In this document: one piece after another, positions 12,047 through 20,777 of the stretch
Position numbering within the stretch: position 1 is the first letter of the stretch
Layout of the letters: each line of letters begins with the position of its first letter
DNA from: Rhipicephalus microplus
Taxonomy: Eukaryota > Arthropoda > Arachnida > Ixodida > Ixodidae
Assembly (NCBI RefSeq): GCF_043290135.1
Contig: NW_027464588.1
Span: 1,995,501 to 2,059,500, forward strand
Length of the DNA: 64,000 nucleotides
Direction: 5' to 3'
Notes under the pieces: generated by a model
The model's database searches: none
Told to the model about the DNA's origin: nothing
What the model saw: only the letters and a program-made list of their open reading frames with translations
Position numbers and translations under genes: made by a program

Positions 12047-13387
12047 GCTAGCTACTACCAAGTGATACCGGAGAGGCACCGTCCCCTAACGACGGAACCG
12101 CTACACGAGCTTCGCCGCAGCCGTCGACTAGCGGGTTTGGCACCATTACCTCAAGAAATGAGCTCGGACGGAGACAACCAGCAACCAGCCGCAAGGACGT
12201 CGCCCTACCACTACAGGGAGCCGCGAACCTTCACAGGGAAACCGGGCGATGACGTGGACGAATGGCTAAGCCACTATCAGCGGGTGAGCCGTTCGAACGG
12301 TTGGAATGCGGCTAGGCAGCTGTTTCACGTGGGGCTCTTCCTCGATTTCACGGCACTGGTATGGTTTGAGAACCATGAAGACACATTCACAACCTGGGAC
12401 CAGTTTGTGGAGGAAATTAAGAACTGCTTTGGAGACCCAGCAACGAAGAAGAAACGTGCCGAGCAGACGTTGTCGCAGAGGGCTCAAGTCACCGGTGAGA
12501 CATGCCGAACCTACATTCAAGAGATTCTGAAGTTGTGCAAGTCGGTGGATGCCCACATGACGAAAGAAGACAAAGTGGGCCATATACTCAAGGGCATCGC
12601 CGATGACGTCTACCACTTCCTCATTGGCAAGGAGAGCCTGGAATGCGTAGCCGACGTGATTAACCACTGCCGAACCTTCGAGGCTCTTAAAACTCGTCGC
12701 ATCACATCGAAGTTCGGACATCTGGCCAACGTCACGACTGTTGCCACCGTCGATGTCTGCCAGAATTCTCTACCTGCCGACCTTTCCTCCACCATTCGTC
12801 AGATTGTACGGGAGGAACTGCGTCGCCATGTCTCTGTTCCCATGCAAGCTGGAGACCCGCAGTGTGATACACTATCCCCAAGCATCAATGCTGCGAGTTT
12901 CGACGAGCGCAGTTACTCCACCCGCAGTCCACGGCTGAGGGCTCCGCCACCACAGGCTACTTACGTCGAGTCGTCTTATGCTCCCCGCAGCAGTTATAGC
13001 TACGACAGCCAACCGCCTCCGTTTGTGTCCGAGTGGCAACAGTTCCCTGAGAATCGTCTCCACACCGCAGCATTCAATGTGCCTCGGGAACGCCCCGTGT
13101 GCTACCAGTGCGGTGTTCGCGGACATATCGCCCGGTTTTGCCCATCGCGACGTCGCCCACGCACGACGTTTTTTGACCGACCAGCGATGCTTTCACGGCA
13201 AAGTCAACAGCCCTATTATGCCTACTGGCCTTCGGATTCAACTGCCCAGAAGCATGGGCACCGGCCAAACATCCGCAGTGACTCGCCTGCTTCTGTGAGG
13301 AGCTTGACGCCACCTACCACGCGCCAGCGACGGTCCCCATCTCCCTGTCCCCGGCCGCGGCTTTCCTCTCCGCCACCGGGAAACTAG
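12047..13387 (+). CDS. Gypsy-2 Gag polyprotein
   Basis: One open frame from the stop at 12044-12046 to 13387. The first ATG is at 12158 (MSSDGDNQQ). An upstream basic segment (RRSRRLAG) is also open, so the true start is unclear. The protein has the retrotransposon gag domain (HYREPRTFTGKPGDD, then WFENHEDTFTTWDQF) and a Pro/Arg/Ser-rich linker. One CCHC zinc knuckle, CYQCGVRGHIARFC, lies near 13100-13141 and would bind element RNA. It is the only undamaged ORF of this element. Protease follows in a different frame about 50 bases downstream, as in elements that make pol by frameshifting or reinitiation. Confidence 0.85.
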   Translation, partial: ASYYQVIPERHRPLTTEPLHELRRSRRLAGLAPLPQEMSSDGDNQQPAARTSPYHYREPRTFTGKPGDDVDEWLSHYQRVSRSNGWNAARQLFHVGLFLDFTALVWFENHEDTFTTWDQFVEEIKNCFGDPATKKKRAEQTLSQRAQVTGETCRTYIQEILKLCKSVDAHMTKEDKVGHILKGIADDVYHFLIGKESLECVADVINHCRTFEALKTRRITSKFGHLANVTTVATVDVCQNSLPADLSSTIRQIVREELRRHVSVPMQAGDPQCDTLSPSINAASFDERSYSTRSPRLRAPPPQATYVESSYAPRSSYSYDSQPPPFVSEWQQFPENRLHTAAFNVPRERPVCYQCGVRGHIARFCPSRRRPRTTFFDRPAMLSRQSQQPYYAYWPSDSTAQKHGHRPNIRSDSPASVRSLTPPTTRQRRSPSPCPRPRLSSPPPGN

Positions 13388-13440
13388 CCGGCGCGGCCGA
13401 TGGAGGCGAGGTCGCTTGACGTACTGTTTTGCACACAAGT

Positions 13441-14523
13441 ATGCCTCCATTAGTTCACATGCTTCACAACAAGGTTCATGTATTCATTGACGATGTTCCC
13501 ACGATGGCTCTGGTAGACACCGGTGCAACAGTTTCTGTAATGAGTTTAGTTTTCAAGGAGAGACTTGGCCGCAAGGTTATGTTTTATTGGGATAAATCTT
13601 CTACTTTTCGAGTAGTCAGCGGCACGGCTTTGTGTCCAGTAGGTGTGTGCACTGTGTCTGTTCGTGTTGCTGGTAAAGCGTTCAAGGCAGAATTCGCAGT
13701 GCTCGCTCATTCCACGCATGACGTTATCCTTGGAATTGACTTCTTGCAAGAGTGCCGTGCGACTGTCGACTGCGGGACAGGCGAGGTTCTGTTGTCCGCC
13801 CTCGCCCAGCAGCCTCAGCCTAGCGGAGACGACAAACTCGTTGTAGTTAAAGACACTATTCTACCGGCATGGTCTACTGCCAGCGTGCCCGTTGCTGCTT
13901 CGAATGCCGACCCGAGTTTCAGTTCTCCTGATATTGTGATTGAGCCGTTGCCTTTGCCTTGCATGAAGAAAAACATCTTTCTGCCGCGCTGCGTTGTGTC
14001 TCTCACCGAGGGAAAAACTAAATTATGGGTAGTTAACTGCTCATCCGAGTCTGTTGTACTACCAGAGGGAATGCGCCTTGCCATGTTTGAAGGGCAGTGC
14101 AGTATCTGCATAGGAGCTCTCAGCAATGCGGCAAATTTGGACTATGCTGATGTATCTGGCACGGAATACGAATTTTACAAGATGGTTAGCAAGTCTAGTC
14201 CCTCGCATAAGCGCAAAGTGTTGGTTACACTGCTGGCCAGGCACGCTAAAGTATTTGATTTTGCACGCAAGTCGCATAGACCTCAGACGCCCAGCACACG
14301 CACTCGTCACAAGATCGACACCGGATCTGCGCACCCCCTCAGACAGAAACGTTATCGAGCTTCCGTGTCAGAGCACAAGGTAATTTCAGAGCAAGTCAGC
14401 GAGATGCTAACCTCTGGCGTAATTCAAGAATCGTCAAGTCCCTGGGCCGCGCCTGTTATCTTGGTCAAGAAAAAAATGGGTCCTGGAGGTTCTGCGTTGA
14501 CTACCGACGTCTCAACTCTATAA
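13441..14523 (+). pseudogene. Gypsy-2 pol part 1: aspartic protease and start of RT
   Basis: From the ATG at 13441 this frame encodes a retropepsin-like protease (MALVDTGATVSVMS, then VILGIDFL), a linker, and the RT entry motif (SAHPLRQKRYR, SSPWAAPVILVKKK). It loses frame at the A-rich run near 14470-14477, after VKKK. The RT continues in the next frame at once, so this is a frameshift mutation and not a protein end. A homopolymer slip, biological or from sequencing, is the likely cause. Confidence 0.82.
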
Positions 14524-14960
14524 CTAAGAAGGACGTGTACCCGCTTCCTCGCATCGATGATGTCATCGACTGCCTGCATTCAGCGTCCTATTTTTCATCG
14601 GTGGACTTGCGATCCGGGTATTGGCAGATCCCCATGGATCCGGCTGACAAAGAAAAGACGGCCTTTGTTACACCCGACAGTCTGTTTGAGTTTAATGTTA
14701 TGCCATTCGGCTTGTGTAATGCCCCCGCCACATTTGAAAGATATATGGACACCGTTTTACGGGGCCTCAAATGGGAAATTTGCCTGTGTTACTTGGACGA
14801 TGTGGTGATTTTTGGCCGAACATTTGAAGAACATAATCATCGCCTTGACCTCGTTCCAACCTGTCTCGAGGAAGCTGCGCTTACACTGAACTCAAAAAAT
14901 GTCGCTTTGGAGAACGTGAAACCTTGGTTCTGGGACACCTGGTGGATAAAAATGGCGTGA
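14524..14960 (+). pseudogene. Gypsy-2 pol part 2: RT palm
   Basis: This segment continues the RT in a shifted frame with SSVDLRSGYWQIPM, MPFGLCNAPATFERYMD and catalytic YLDD near 14790-14801. A second frameshift near 14925-14950 moves the reading to the following frame. All three catalytic aspartates appear to be kept. Confidence 0.82.
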
Positions 14961-16552
14961 GACCGGACCCGCAGAAAGTCGCCGCTGTCAGCAACTTCAA
15001 GCAGCCGCAGTCCCCCAGGGAGTTGCGTAGCTTCCTGGGCCTGTGTTATTACTTTCGTCGATTTGTTCCGAATTTCGCTGATAAAGCACAACCACTGACT
15101 GACTTGCTGCAAAAGGATGTCCCTTTTCACTGGACACCGGATTGCGAAGCAGCCTTTAAGCAGCTTCGGTTCATACTGACTTCAGGACCGGTACTACGAC
15201 ATTTCGATCCTTCTGCTGAAACAGAAATTCGCACAGATGCCAGCGGAATCGGCCTTGGTGCAGTGCTCGTTCAGCGCCATGACAATGCTGAACACGTGGT
15301 CGCTTACGCGAGTCGTTCGTTGAGCAAAGCAGAACGAAATTACACAGTCACAGAACAGGAGTGCCTCGAAGTTGTTTTCGCCGTGCACAAGTTTCGCCCA
15401 TACATCTACGGCCATCGCTTCTCGGTGATCACCGACCATCATTCTCTATGCTGGTTGGTAGGCCTCCGAGACCCATCTGGACGACTGGCGCTATGGGCTT
15501 TGCGCTTACAGGATTTCGACTTCACAGTACGCTACAAGAGCGGTAACCGGCACGCAGACGCCGACTGCCTATCGCGCCTTCCTCTACCGACGACGGAGTG
15601 CGACGCTGACAACTTCGACCAGTATATCGGCGCTATTGCCTCTGAGTTCCCTGATCTCGCGACTTTCCGGACTGCCCAACAAGAGGACCGCTCCTTAGAT
15701 TCTCTGTTCGCCTCCGCAAATGAACACGCAAACCCAAGCTCTTTTGAGGTTCATGACGGCGTCCTTTACAAGAAGAATTATTCCGGACAAGGCGCCCGTC
15801 TGCTTCTAGTTGTTCCATGCACTCTACGGGCTCACTTTACGGTCTTTCGGTCCTTACACAACGACGCAACCTGCGGCCACATGGGCTTCGCCAGAACGCT
15901 TCAACGAATCCAGCAAAGGTTCTATTGGCCCAAGATGCGACACGACACAGAAAAATACGTTGCTGGATGCGAACAATGCCAACGACACAAACGTCCCACG
16001 GCTACGCCGCCAGGACTTCTCCATCCTGTTCCACCTCCTAACTCTCCCTTCGAGACTGTTGGTGTCGATCTGCTCAGTCCATTTCCACGATCGAGCAGTA
16101 ACAATCGATGGGTCGTCGTCTGTGTTGACCACCTAACGCACTACGCAGAAACTGCTGCAATACCTGCTGCAACGGCCATGCACGTGTCGCAGTTTTTGCT
16201 TCGCTGTATAATTCTCCGCCATGGTCCTCCACGCGTTGTCATTAGCGACCACGGACGTCAGTTCGTTGCCGACGTCGTTGAAGAGATCCTGCGTCTGTCT
16301 GCCTGCAATTTCCGCCATGCCACACCATATCACCCGCAGACCAATGATCTTGTAGAGCGCACGAACCGGACTCTCATGAACATGCTGTCTATTTATGTCG
16401 ATTCTAAGCACAAAACTGGGAGGATGTGCTACCTTACATCACGTACGCGTATAATACCGCGAAGCATGAGACTACAGGTTACTCTCCATTTTACCTGCTG
16501 TACGCTCGCTCCCCACGATTTTGTCTCGACACTATACTACCTTTTACACTAG
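14924..16552 (+). pseudogene. Gypsy-2 pol part 3: RT thumb, RNase H, integrase
   Basis: The segment opens with the RT connection (LGHLVDKNGVRPDP, SFLGLCYYFRRF). RNase H follows (RTDASGIGLGAVL, ITDHHSL, HADADCLSR), then the integrase zinc-binding domain (H...H, CEQCQRHK). The integrase core has GVDLLSPFP, ISDHGRQF and HPQTNDLVERTNRTL, giving the D, D, E triad. After RTLMNMLSIY a third frameshift near 16425 moves the true reading to the overlapping frame. RT and integrase are in the usual Ty3/Gypsy order, unlike Gypsy-1. Confidence 0.85.
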
Positions 16553-16647
16553 ACATGGAAACCTCGACAGCCGAGACGCTCTGCCGCGCAGAAGAAGCCC
16601 GTCGCAATATGAATGTCGTATTATATGACATGTTCACAGCCACATAG
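16426..16647 (+). pseudogene. Gypsy-2 pol part 4: truncated integrase end
   Basis: This frame restores the integrase with LPYITYAYNTAKHETTGYSPFYLLY and continues to about AEEARR. After that the sequence (NMNVVLYDMFTAT, stop) no longer resembles integrase. The C-terminal domain and 3' LTR are missing, so the breakpoint lies near 16605. Confidence 0.8.
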
Positions 16648-17042
16648 CAGTACATGTATAAGTGACGCTACATATTGGTTAAATTAATACAGAATCACTC
16701 AATACATGTGTCAACTTTTGGAATCGGTGAACAGTCTGGCAAAAAGCTACTGAAATATTTAATTAAAATAAGTATTTAATGAATGGATAGTTGGAAGAAT
16801 GTTGTGGAGGTCTATTAGGTCGGGGTAATTTCCTAGCTCACAGAGGGCCGCTTCGACGTTGTGCAAATAATAAGCGCATAATGCGCTTGTCGCCCATAGC
16901 TGTCCCTCCAGCCTGAGAATGAGTTGAACCCAAACGTTCTTCAGGGTTGTCTTATTCGTTGCAGCGTAACGCGGAGCAACGGCAGACTATAAGACGTAGA
17001 TCTACGGTGTCGTTGCATTTGATGCATGTCGTAGAAACAGAG
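16648..17042. other. No gene recognised
   Basis: Sequence downstream of the Gypsy-2 breakpoint. No coding or repeat signal was identified by eye. Confidence 0.5.
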
Positions 17043-17197
17043 AACTCCAGATAACCTTGATAGATAGATAGATGGATTGTTTGATATGTGGGAATAAACG
17101 TCCCGAAACCACCATATGATTATGACAGACGCGGTAGTGGAGGGCTCCGGAAATTTCGAACACCTGGGCTCCTTTAACGCGGACTCCAGATAACCTT
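17043..17197 (-). mobile_element. Retroposed repeat (tick repeat R, copy 1) with 15-bp TSD
   Basis: The 15-mer ACTCCAGATAACCTT occurs at 17044-17058 and 17183-17197, bracketing a 124-base insert. On the plus strand the insert begins with GATA repeats, so its 3' tail is (ATCT)n on the minus strand. The body (AAACGTCCCGAAACCACCAT..., GAGGGCTCCGGAAATTTCGA) matches a diverged copy at 51655-51755. A long TSD and a simple-repeat tail indicate LINE-driven retroposition, so this is a SINE or a 5'-truncated LINE end. Confidence 0.75.
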
Positions 17198-17244
17198 AGT
17201 AATTAATCCTTTAACGCGAACTCCAGATAACCTTAGTAATTAAT
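17171..17244. repeat. Two 37-bp tandem units
   Basis: Units 17171-17207 and 17208-17244 differ at one base. They include the 15-mer that forms the target duplication of the adjacent retroposed repeat, so part of that insert's 3' flank was duplicated after insertion. Confidence 0.9.
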
Positions 17245-17457
17245 AGCGGCTTCCGATGGGTTGTTGCTTGTAGGGGTTAGACGTAATCGCACGAGCTCCT
17301 ATATTGTTTGGTGTGAGGAAGGGGAAAGACCCTGCATCCTAGATAAAAGTGCTTGATTAGCTCGTTACAAAAAGGAGGTGGTCACCAAAGTCTGAAACGT
17401 TAGCACGTTTTTACTTTTTGGCTGCATGGCTCGAGAGTGATTGTTCAGCATTGACAT
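17245..17457. other. No gene recognised
   Basis: Non-coding sequence between the tandem duplication and the TA microsatellite. Confidence 0.5.

Positions 17458-17493
<36 letters not shown>
17458..17493. repeat. (TA)n microsatellite
   Basis: About 17 TA units directly abutting the 5' breakpoint of the L2/CR1 fragment. Confidence 0.97.
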
Positions 17494-17496
<3 letters not shown>

Positions 17497-18126
17497 ACTT
17501 GGAATGCGCATATTACTAACGTCATTTCATCGGCAAATAAAACTCTGGGCTTCTTGAAGCGTCACCTACGTCATGCACCAAAACATGTGAAGTTGCTAGC
17601 ATATCAGTTCCTCGTCAGATCGAAACTCGAATATGCCTCCCCCATATGGAACCCGCCCCAAACATACCTCATTAACGACCTCGAATCTGTCCAAAATCGC
17701 GCCGCTAGATTCATTCACTCCCAGTACTCATACGACATCAGTATTTCATCCTTGAAAGCACAATCCGGTTTATCACCCCTCTCTGTTCGCCGCCGTATCG
17801 CCACCCTTTCCCTCTTTCATAAATTTTTTCATTCTTCTCTCAATGCAGCTCCTTACATCCTCCCCCCGACATACATCTCACACCGCACAAGCCATCCACT
17901 TCAAGTGTCCCGTTATCGTAACAGAACTGCCGCTTTTTCCGCTTCTTTTTTCCCCGCGCCATCAACGATTGGAACGACCTTCCCTGCTCCATTGCTTCAA
18001 CCACCTGCCCATCATCCTTCGCGACAAATCTTACAAATAACCTATGCTGCGAAAACTAACGTGTTCAATTGTTCTCTTTTCCTGTGTATCCACCCCTTAT
18101 GTAATACCCCCGAGTGGGGTCCTTAA
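17494..18126 (+). pseudogene. L2/CR1-like RT C-terminal fragment
   Basis: From 17494 the frame reads [20 protein letters not shown] and continues with [18 protein letters not shown] and [11 protein letters not shown], the conserved C-terminal block of L2/CR1/Jockey reverse transcriptases (YTSLVRPILEYASPVW-type motif). Catalytic RT and endonuclease parts are absent. Near 17955 a frameshift occurs, since the expected INDWNDLP block is found in the next frame while the annotated frame runs on without similarity to the stop at 18126. It is a dead fragment with no host function implied. Confidence 0.78.
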
Positions 18127-18155
18127 GGAAATAAAAATGAATGAATGAATGAAAA
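17494..18155 (+). mobile_element. 5'-truncated L2/CR1-type LINE tail
   Basis: Coding sequence for the C-terminal end of a non-LTR RT begins abruptly at the TA microsatellite, and the copy ends ATAAAAATGAATGAATGAATG. A (TGAA)n-type 3' end is typical of L2-clade LINEs. No target duplication was recognised. Confidence 0.75.
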
Positions 18156-18237
18156 TATAGTAGCCTTAATTAGTTCATATATACGTTAACTTCTCGAAAT
18201 TAGTCATACACCCGCCGGACAGACAATAAAGAAACAC

Positions 18238-19038
18238 TAATGGTGTATTCAGACGACGGATCGAATCGCGATGTGGCGGGACGGACGGCGCGTCACGTGA
18301 CCTCACATCAGCGATTCCCCTCGTCCGCGCGGCTCGCGGACGGATGAGCCCAACCTGTTTCTCACATCGGGATTCTGGCGGGGGAGAGCCGGTACTTCAG
18401 CGGAATAGCTTGGGGTCGGTGGCAACCAGTACACTTTTCGTCTGCTCGCGGCATGTCCTCCATGGCTCGCGGACAGCTGCATGACTGGTCGGCATCATCT
18501 ACGCTTGAGCATTGTTTACTTAGTTTACGGAGACTTTGTTCTCGGGTGAATAAATATGCAGAAATCACTTTTGGTGGTTCGGGAAATGTCGCCGCCGTTG
18601 CTTAACACGCGAGATTCTTAGCCGTCATGGTGGTGAAATATTCCAACTTTTGCAACCGGCGACGTGCCGCTTCTAAAAAAAAAAAGGCGGGAGACACGTT
18701 TAGAAGTTCTACAAGTGGGGAATAATGTAGTTGAAAGAATATCCTGATAGCAACTCCCTTTTCTCCTGAAAGAATAACACTACTCGTTCATTTGTCACAA
18801 CACGACAGACATCGCAGCCAAGCTTCGCTTCTTGCGGGCATCCATGTTGAATACTCTCAAACTGGTCTGCTGCCAGCGGGCGCAGGTGACCGCCGAATCT
18901 GCTGTCGAGGGTAATCCGGCTGTTTTCCCCTAGGACACCGTCCGTCGTGTGGATGCACCTGCAGGCGGACCATCCGCGGATTAGCTGTCCGCGTCCACGA
19001 CAAATCCGGATTTGGTCCGTCGTCTGAATGCACCATAA
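18238..19038. mobile_element. Non-autonomous PIF/Harbinger-like DNA element
   Basis: The segment 18241-19035 (795 bp) starts TGGTGTATTCAGACGACGGA and ends with its reverse complement, allowing about three mismatches over 28 positions. TAA lies at both ends (18238-18240 and 19036-19038). A 3-bp TWA duplication with GG(T/G)G-starting inverted repeats is the hallmark of PIF/Harbinger elements. No transposase frame exists inside, so it would depend on enzyme from elsewhere. The superfamily call rests on TSD length and terminus style only. Confidence 0.75.
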
Positions 19039-19142
19039 AGAGACAATATGGTTAGCCTATTCGGCTATCTCTAAAGCTCTCTTAATTCTTTATCTAATTA
19101 GTTGAGCACGTTGCAAGATATTGTCACTGTGCACTGTAGTGT

Positions 19143-20777
19143 ATGCAGTCACAAAAAATATCTCCAGTATACCTACGTCGCGGAAAGAATTTTACACAAT
19201 CGTTAGCAGGTAAAGTCAAAGAAGAAGGCCCCGCGAGCGCTACGCTCAACAATTCAGCCACTGGAGACGCTCGTGCTCCATCTCCTAAAGCTCCACAAAA
19301 GACTTCACCAGTCTCCAAGTGGACGCCGAAACCAACGGTCAGGATGAATCCTGGCGACTACGTGATCGTGCTCAAGCCACGCATCACAGTAGCCCTCAAG
19401 GCAGCGTTTCAACAAGGTGAACTCGGCGCTGCCATTTCCCAACTCATCGGAAGGCAGCACATGAATGACATCAGCATTTCTCCCAATTGGGAGCAAAACA
19501 TCATCATCTGTGGCACGCAGAATAACGAGGTGGCTCAGAAACTGCTGTCGGACTTTCAAATCAACACCAGCAAAGGACCGCTGCCGCTTCGCGGTCACCT
19601 CAAGCTCACCGGTGATGTGTGTCGCGGCGTGATTTCTGTGCACAACCTCGAAACCAGTGCGTCTCTGAAACATAGTGTGCAGTGGCGTGGCGGTGAACTA
19701 GTCTATGCGCGCAAGCTGGGGAACTCCAACGTAGCTGTGTTGACTTTCGCGGGAAGGAAGGTTCCGCGTTTCGTCCACTATAACGCAGAACTGACTCCCG
19801 TCAGGGAGTACAAGAAGACAGTGCCAGCGTGCTACCGCTGTGGTGCACTGGGGCACCGGGCGGATATCTGTCCCAACCCGGTCACCGAAAGATGCAGCCT
19901 TTGTGGCCAAAACGTGGGCGCTGGTCCTGAGGGGATGGCCCCCCACGAATGCAACCCAACGTGCATAGTTTGCGGGGGTCCGCACCTCACCAGCTCCCGC
20001 GAATGCACTGAAAAATTCATCAGGCTTCAGCAACAAGGGTCCAGGACATCGGGGACCCCAACAAAACCAAAGCACCGGTCAACTGGCAAAGTGCCAATTC
20101 CTGGCAAAGCAGCAACGGCAACGCTACCACCTGGCGCGGCGGAATCTCCAGCTCTCGGCGCTCCATCTGGCAACGCTGCACGCAACCAACCCAAGGTGGG
20201 CAGTTGGGTGGAGGTCGCCTCCTCTCCCTCCTCTCTCTCCTCTCCACCTCCTTCTGCCACAAGCACTACCGAAACACAAAAACTCAGGCATGAGCTCGCC
20301 CTTTTGCGATCTCAGAATGAAAAACTAGCCAGCGAACTTGACTCGCTCAAAACCAATCTCACTACTAAACCCTCGTTGAGCGACGAAGAGGAAAATATAA
20401 CAGACAGGGAGATTCCTACTACTGTAGACAGTCGCGTCGCGGCCCTGGAGACCCAGGTGAATGCAATAGAAACACAATTGGCCGACCTCCCCAAAATTAT
20501 CCACGACACCATCGCGCGTCATATGGAGACTGTCATCGCACAGGTGACACAAACAGTAACTCACATTATCCAAAAGTGGATACAAGACAATCCACGCGTC
20601 CTCAAGCGCGTAGGGCCAATTAGGGACGTTAATCGCCCCTCAAAATTTAACAGAGTGACTCCAGATGAGTCGGACTTTTCTGAAGACTCCAGTACGTCAG
20701 CACAGGGTGCTGGTGAACTGAGTAATCTTAACAACACAACCCCACCCTCTATCTCCGAACATGGCCTCCAACCCTAG
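19143..20777 (+). CDS. I-1 ORF1 protein (nucleic-acid-binding, CCHC)
   Basis: This frame of 544 codons starts at ATG 19143. A poorly conserved N-terminal third is followed by the ORF1 core (GDYVIVLKPRITVALKAAF). A cluster of cysteine knuckles lies at about residues 229-300: CYRCGALGHRADIC, then a CxxC pair (CSLCGQNVG), then CIVCGGPHLTSSREC. A Pro/Ser/Thr-rich linker follows, then a likely coiled coil (TQKLRHELALLRSQNEKLASEL). Such proteins coat element RNA and act as chaperones in the nucleus or cytoplasm. The stop (20775-20777) lies inside the start of ORF2, which is in another frame. Confidence 0.85.
   Translation: MQSQKISPVYLRRGKNFTQSLAGKVKEEGPASATLNNSATGDARAPSPKAPQKTSPVSKWTPKPTVRMNPGDYVIVLKPRITVALKAAFQQGELGAAISQLIGRQHMNDISISPNWEQNIIICGTQNNEVAQKLLSDFQINTSKGPLPLRGHLKLTGDVCRGVISVHNLETSASLKHSVQWRGGELVYARKLGNSNVAVLTFAGRKVPRFVHYNAELTPVREYKKTVPACYRCGALGHRADICPNPVTERCSLCGQNVGAGPEGMAPHECNPTCIVCGGPHLTSSRECTEKFIRLQQQGSRTSGTPTKPKHRSTGKVPIPGKAATATLPPGAAESPALGAPSGNAARNQPKVGSWVEVASSPSSLSSPPPSATSTTETQKLRHELALLRSQNEKLASELDSLKTNLTTKPSLSDEEENITDREIPTTVDSRVAALETQVNAIETQLADLPKIIHDTIARHMETVIAQVTQTVTHIIQKWIQDNPRVLKRVGPIRDVNRPSKFNRVTPDESDFSEDSSTSAQGAGELSNLNNTTPPSISEHGLQP

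Larger units (their letters stand above)
11890..16647 (+). mobile_element. Ty3/Gypsy retrotransposon (Gypsy-2), 3'-truncated and decayed
   Basis: Gag, protease, RT, RNase H and integrase follow in standard Ty3/Gypsy order. Upstream, TTGTAAATAAACGCG... at 11996-12028 followed by TGTGGTGGAAGGTGCTGGG resembles an LTR end plus primer-binding region, so the left boundary given is approximate. No matching 3' LTR was found: integrase breaks off near 16605, after the GPY/F-proximal region should begin, and is followed by unrelated DNA. Pol has at least three frameshifts. This is a much older or more damaged insertion than Gypsy-1 and belongs to a different lineage, since its integrase follows RNase H. 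Confidence 0.85.
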
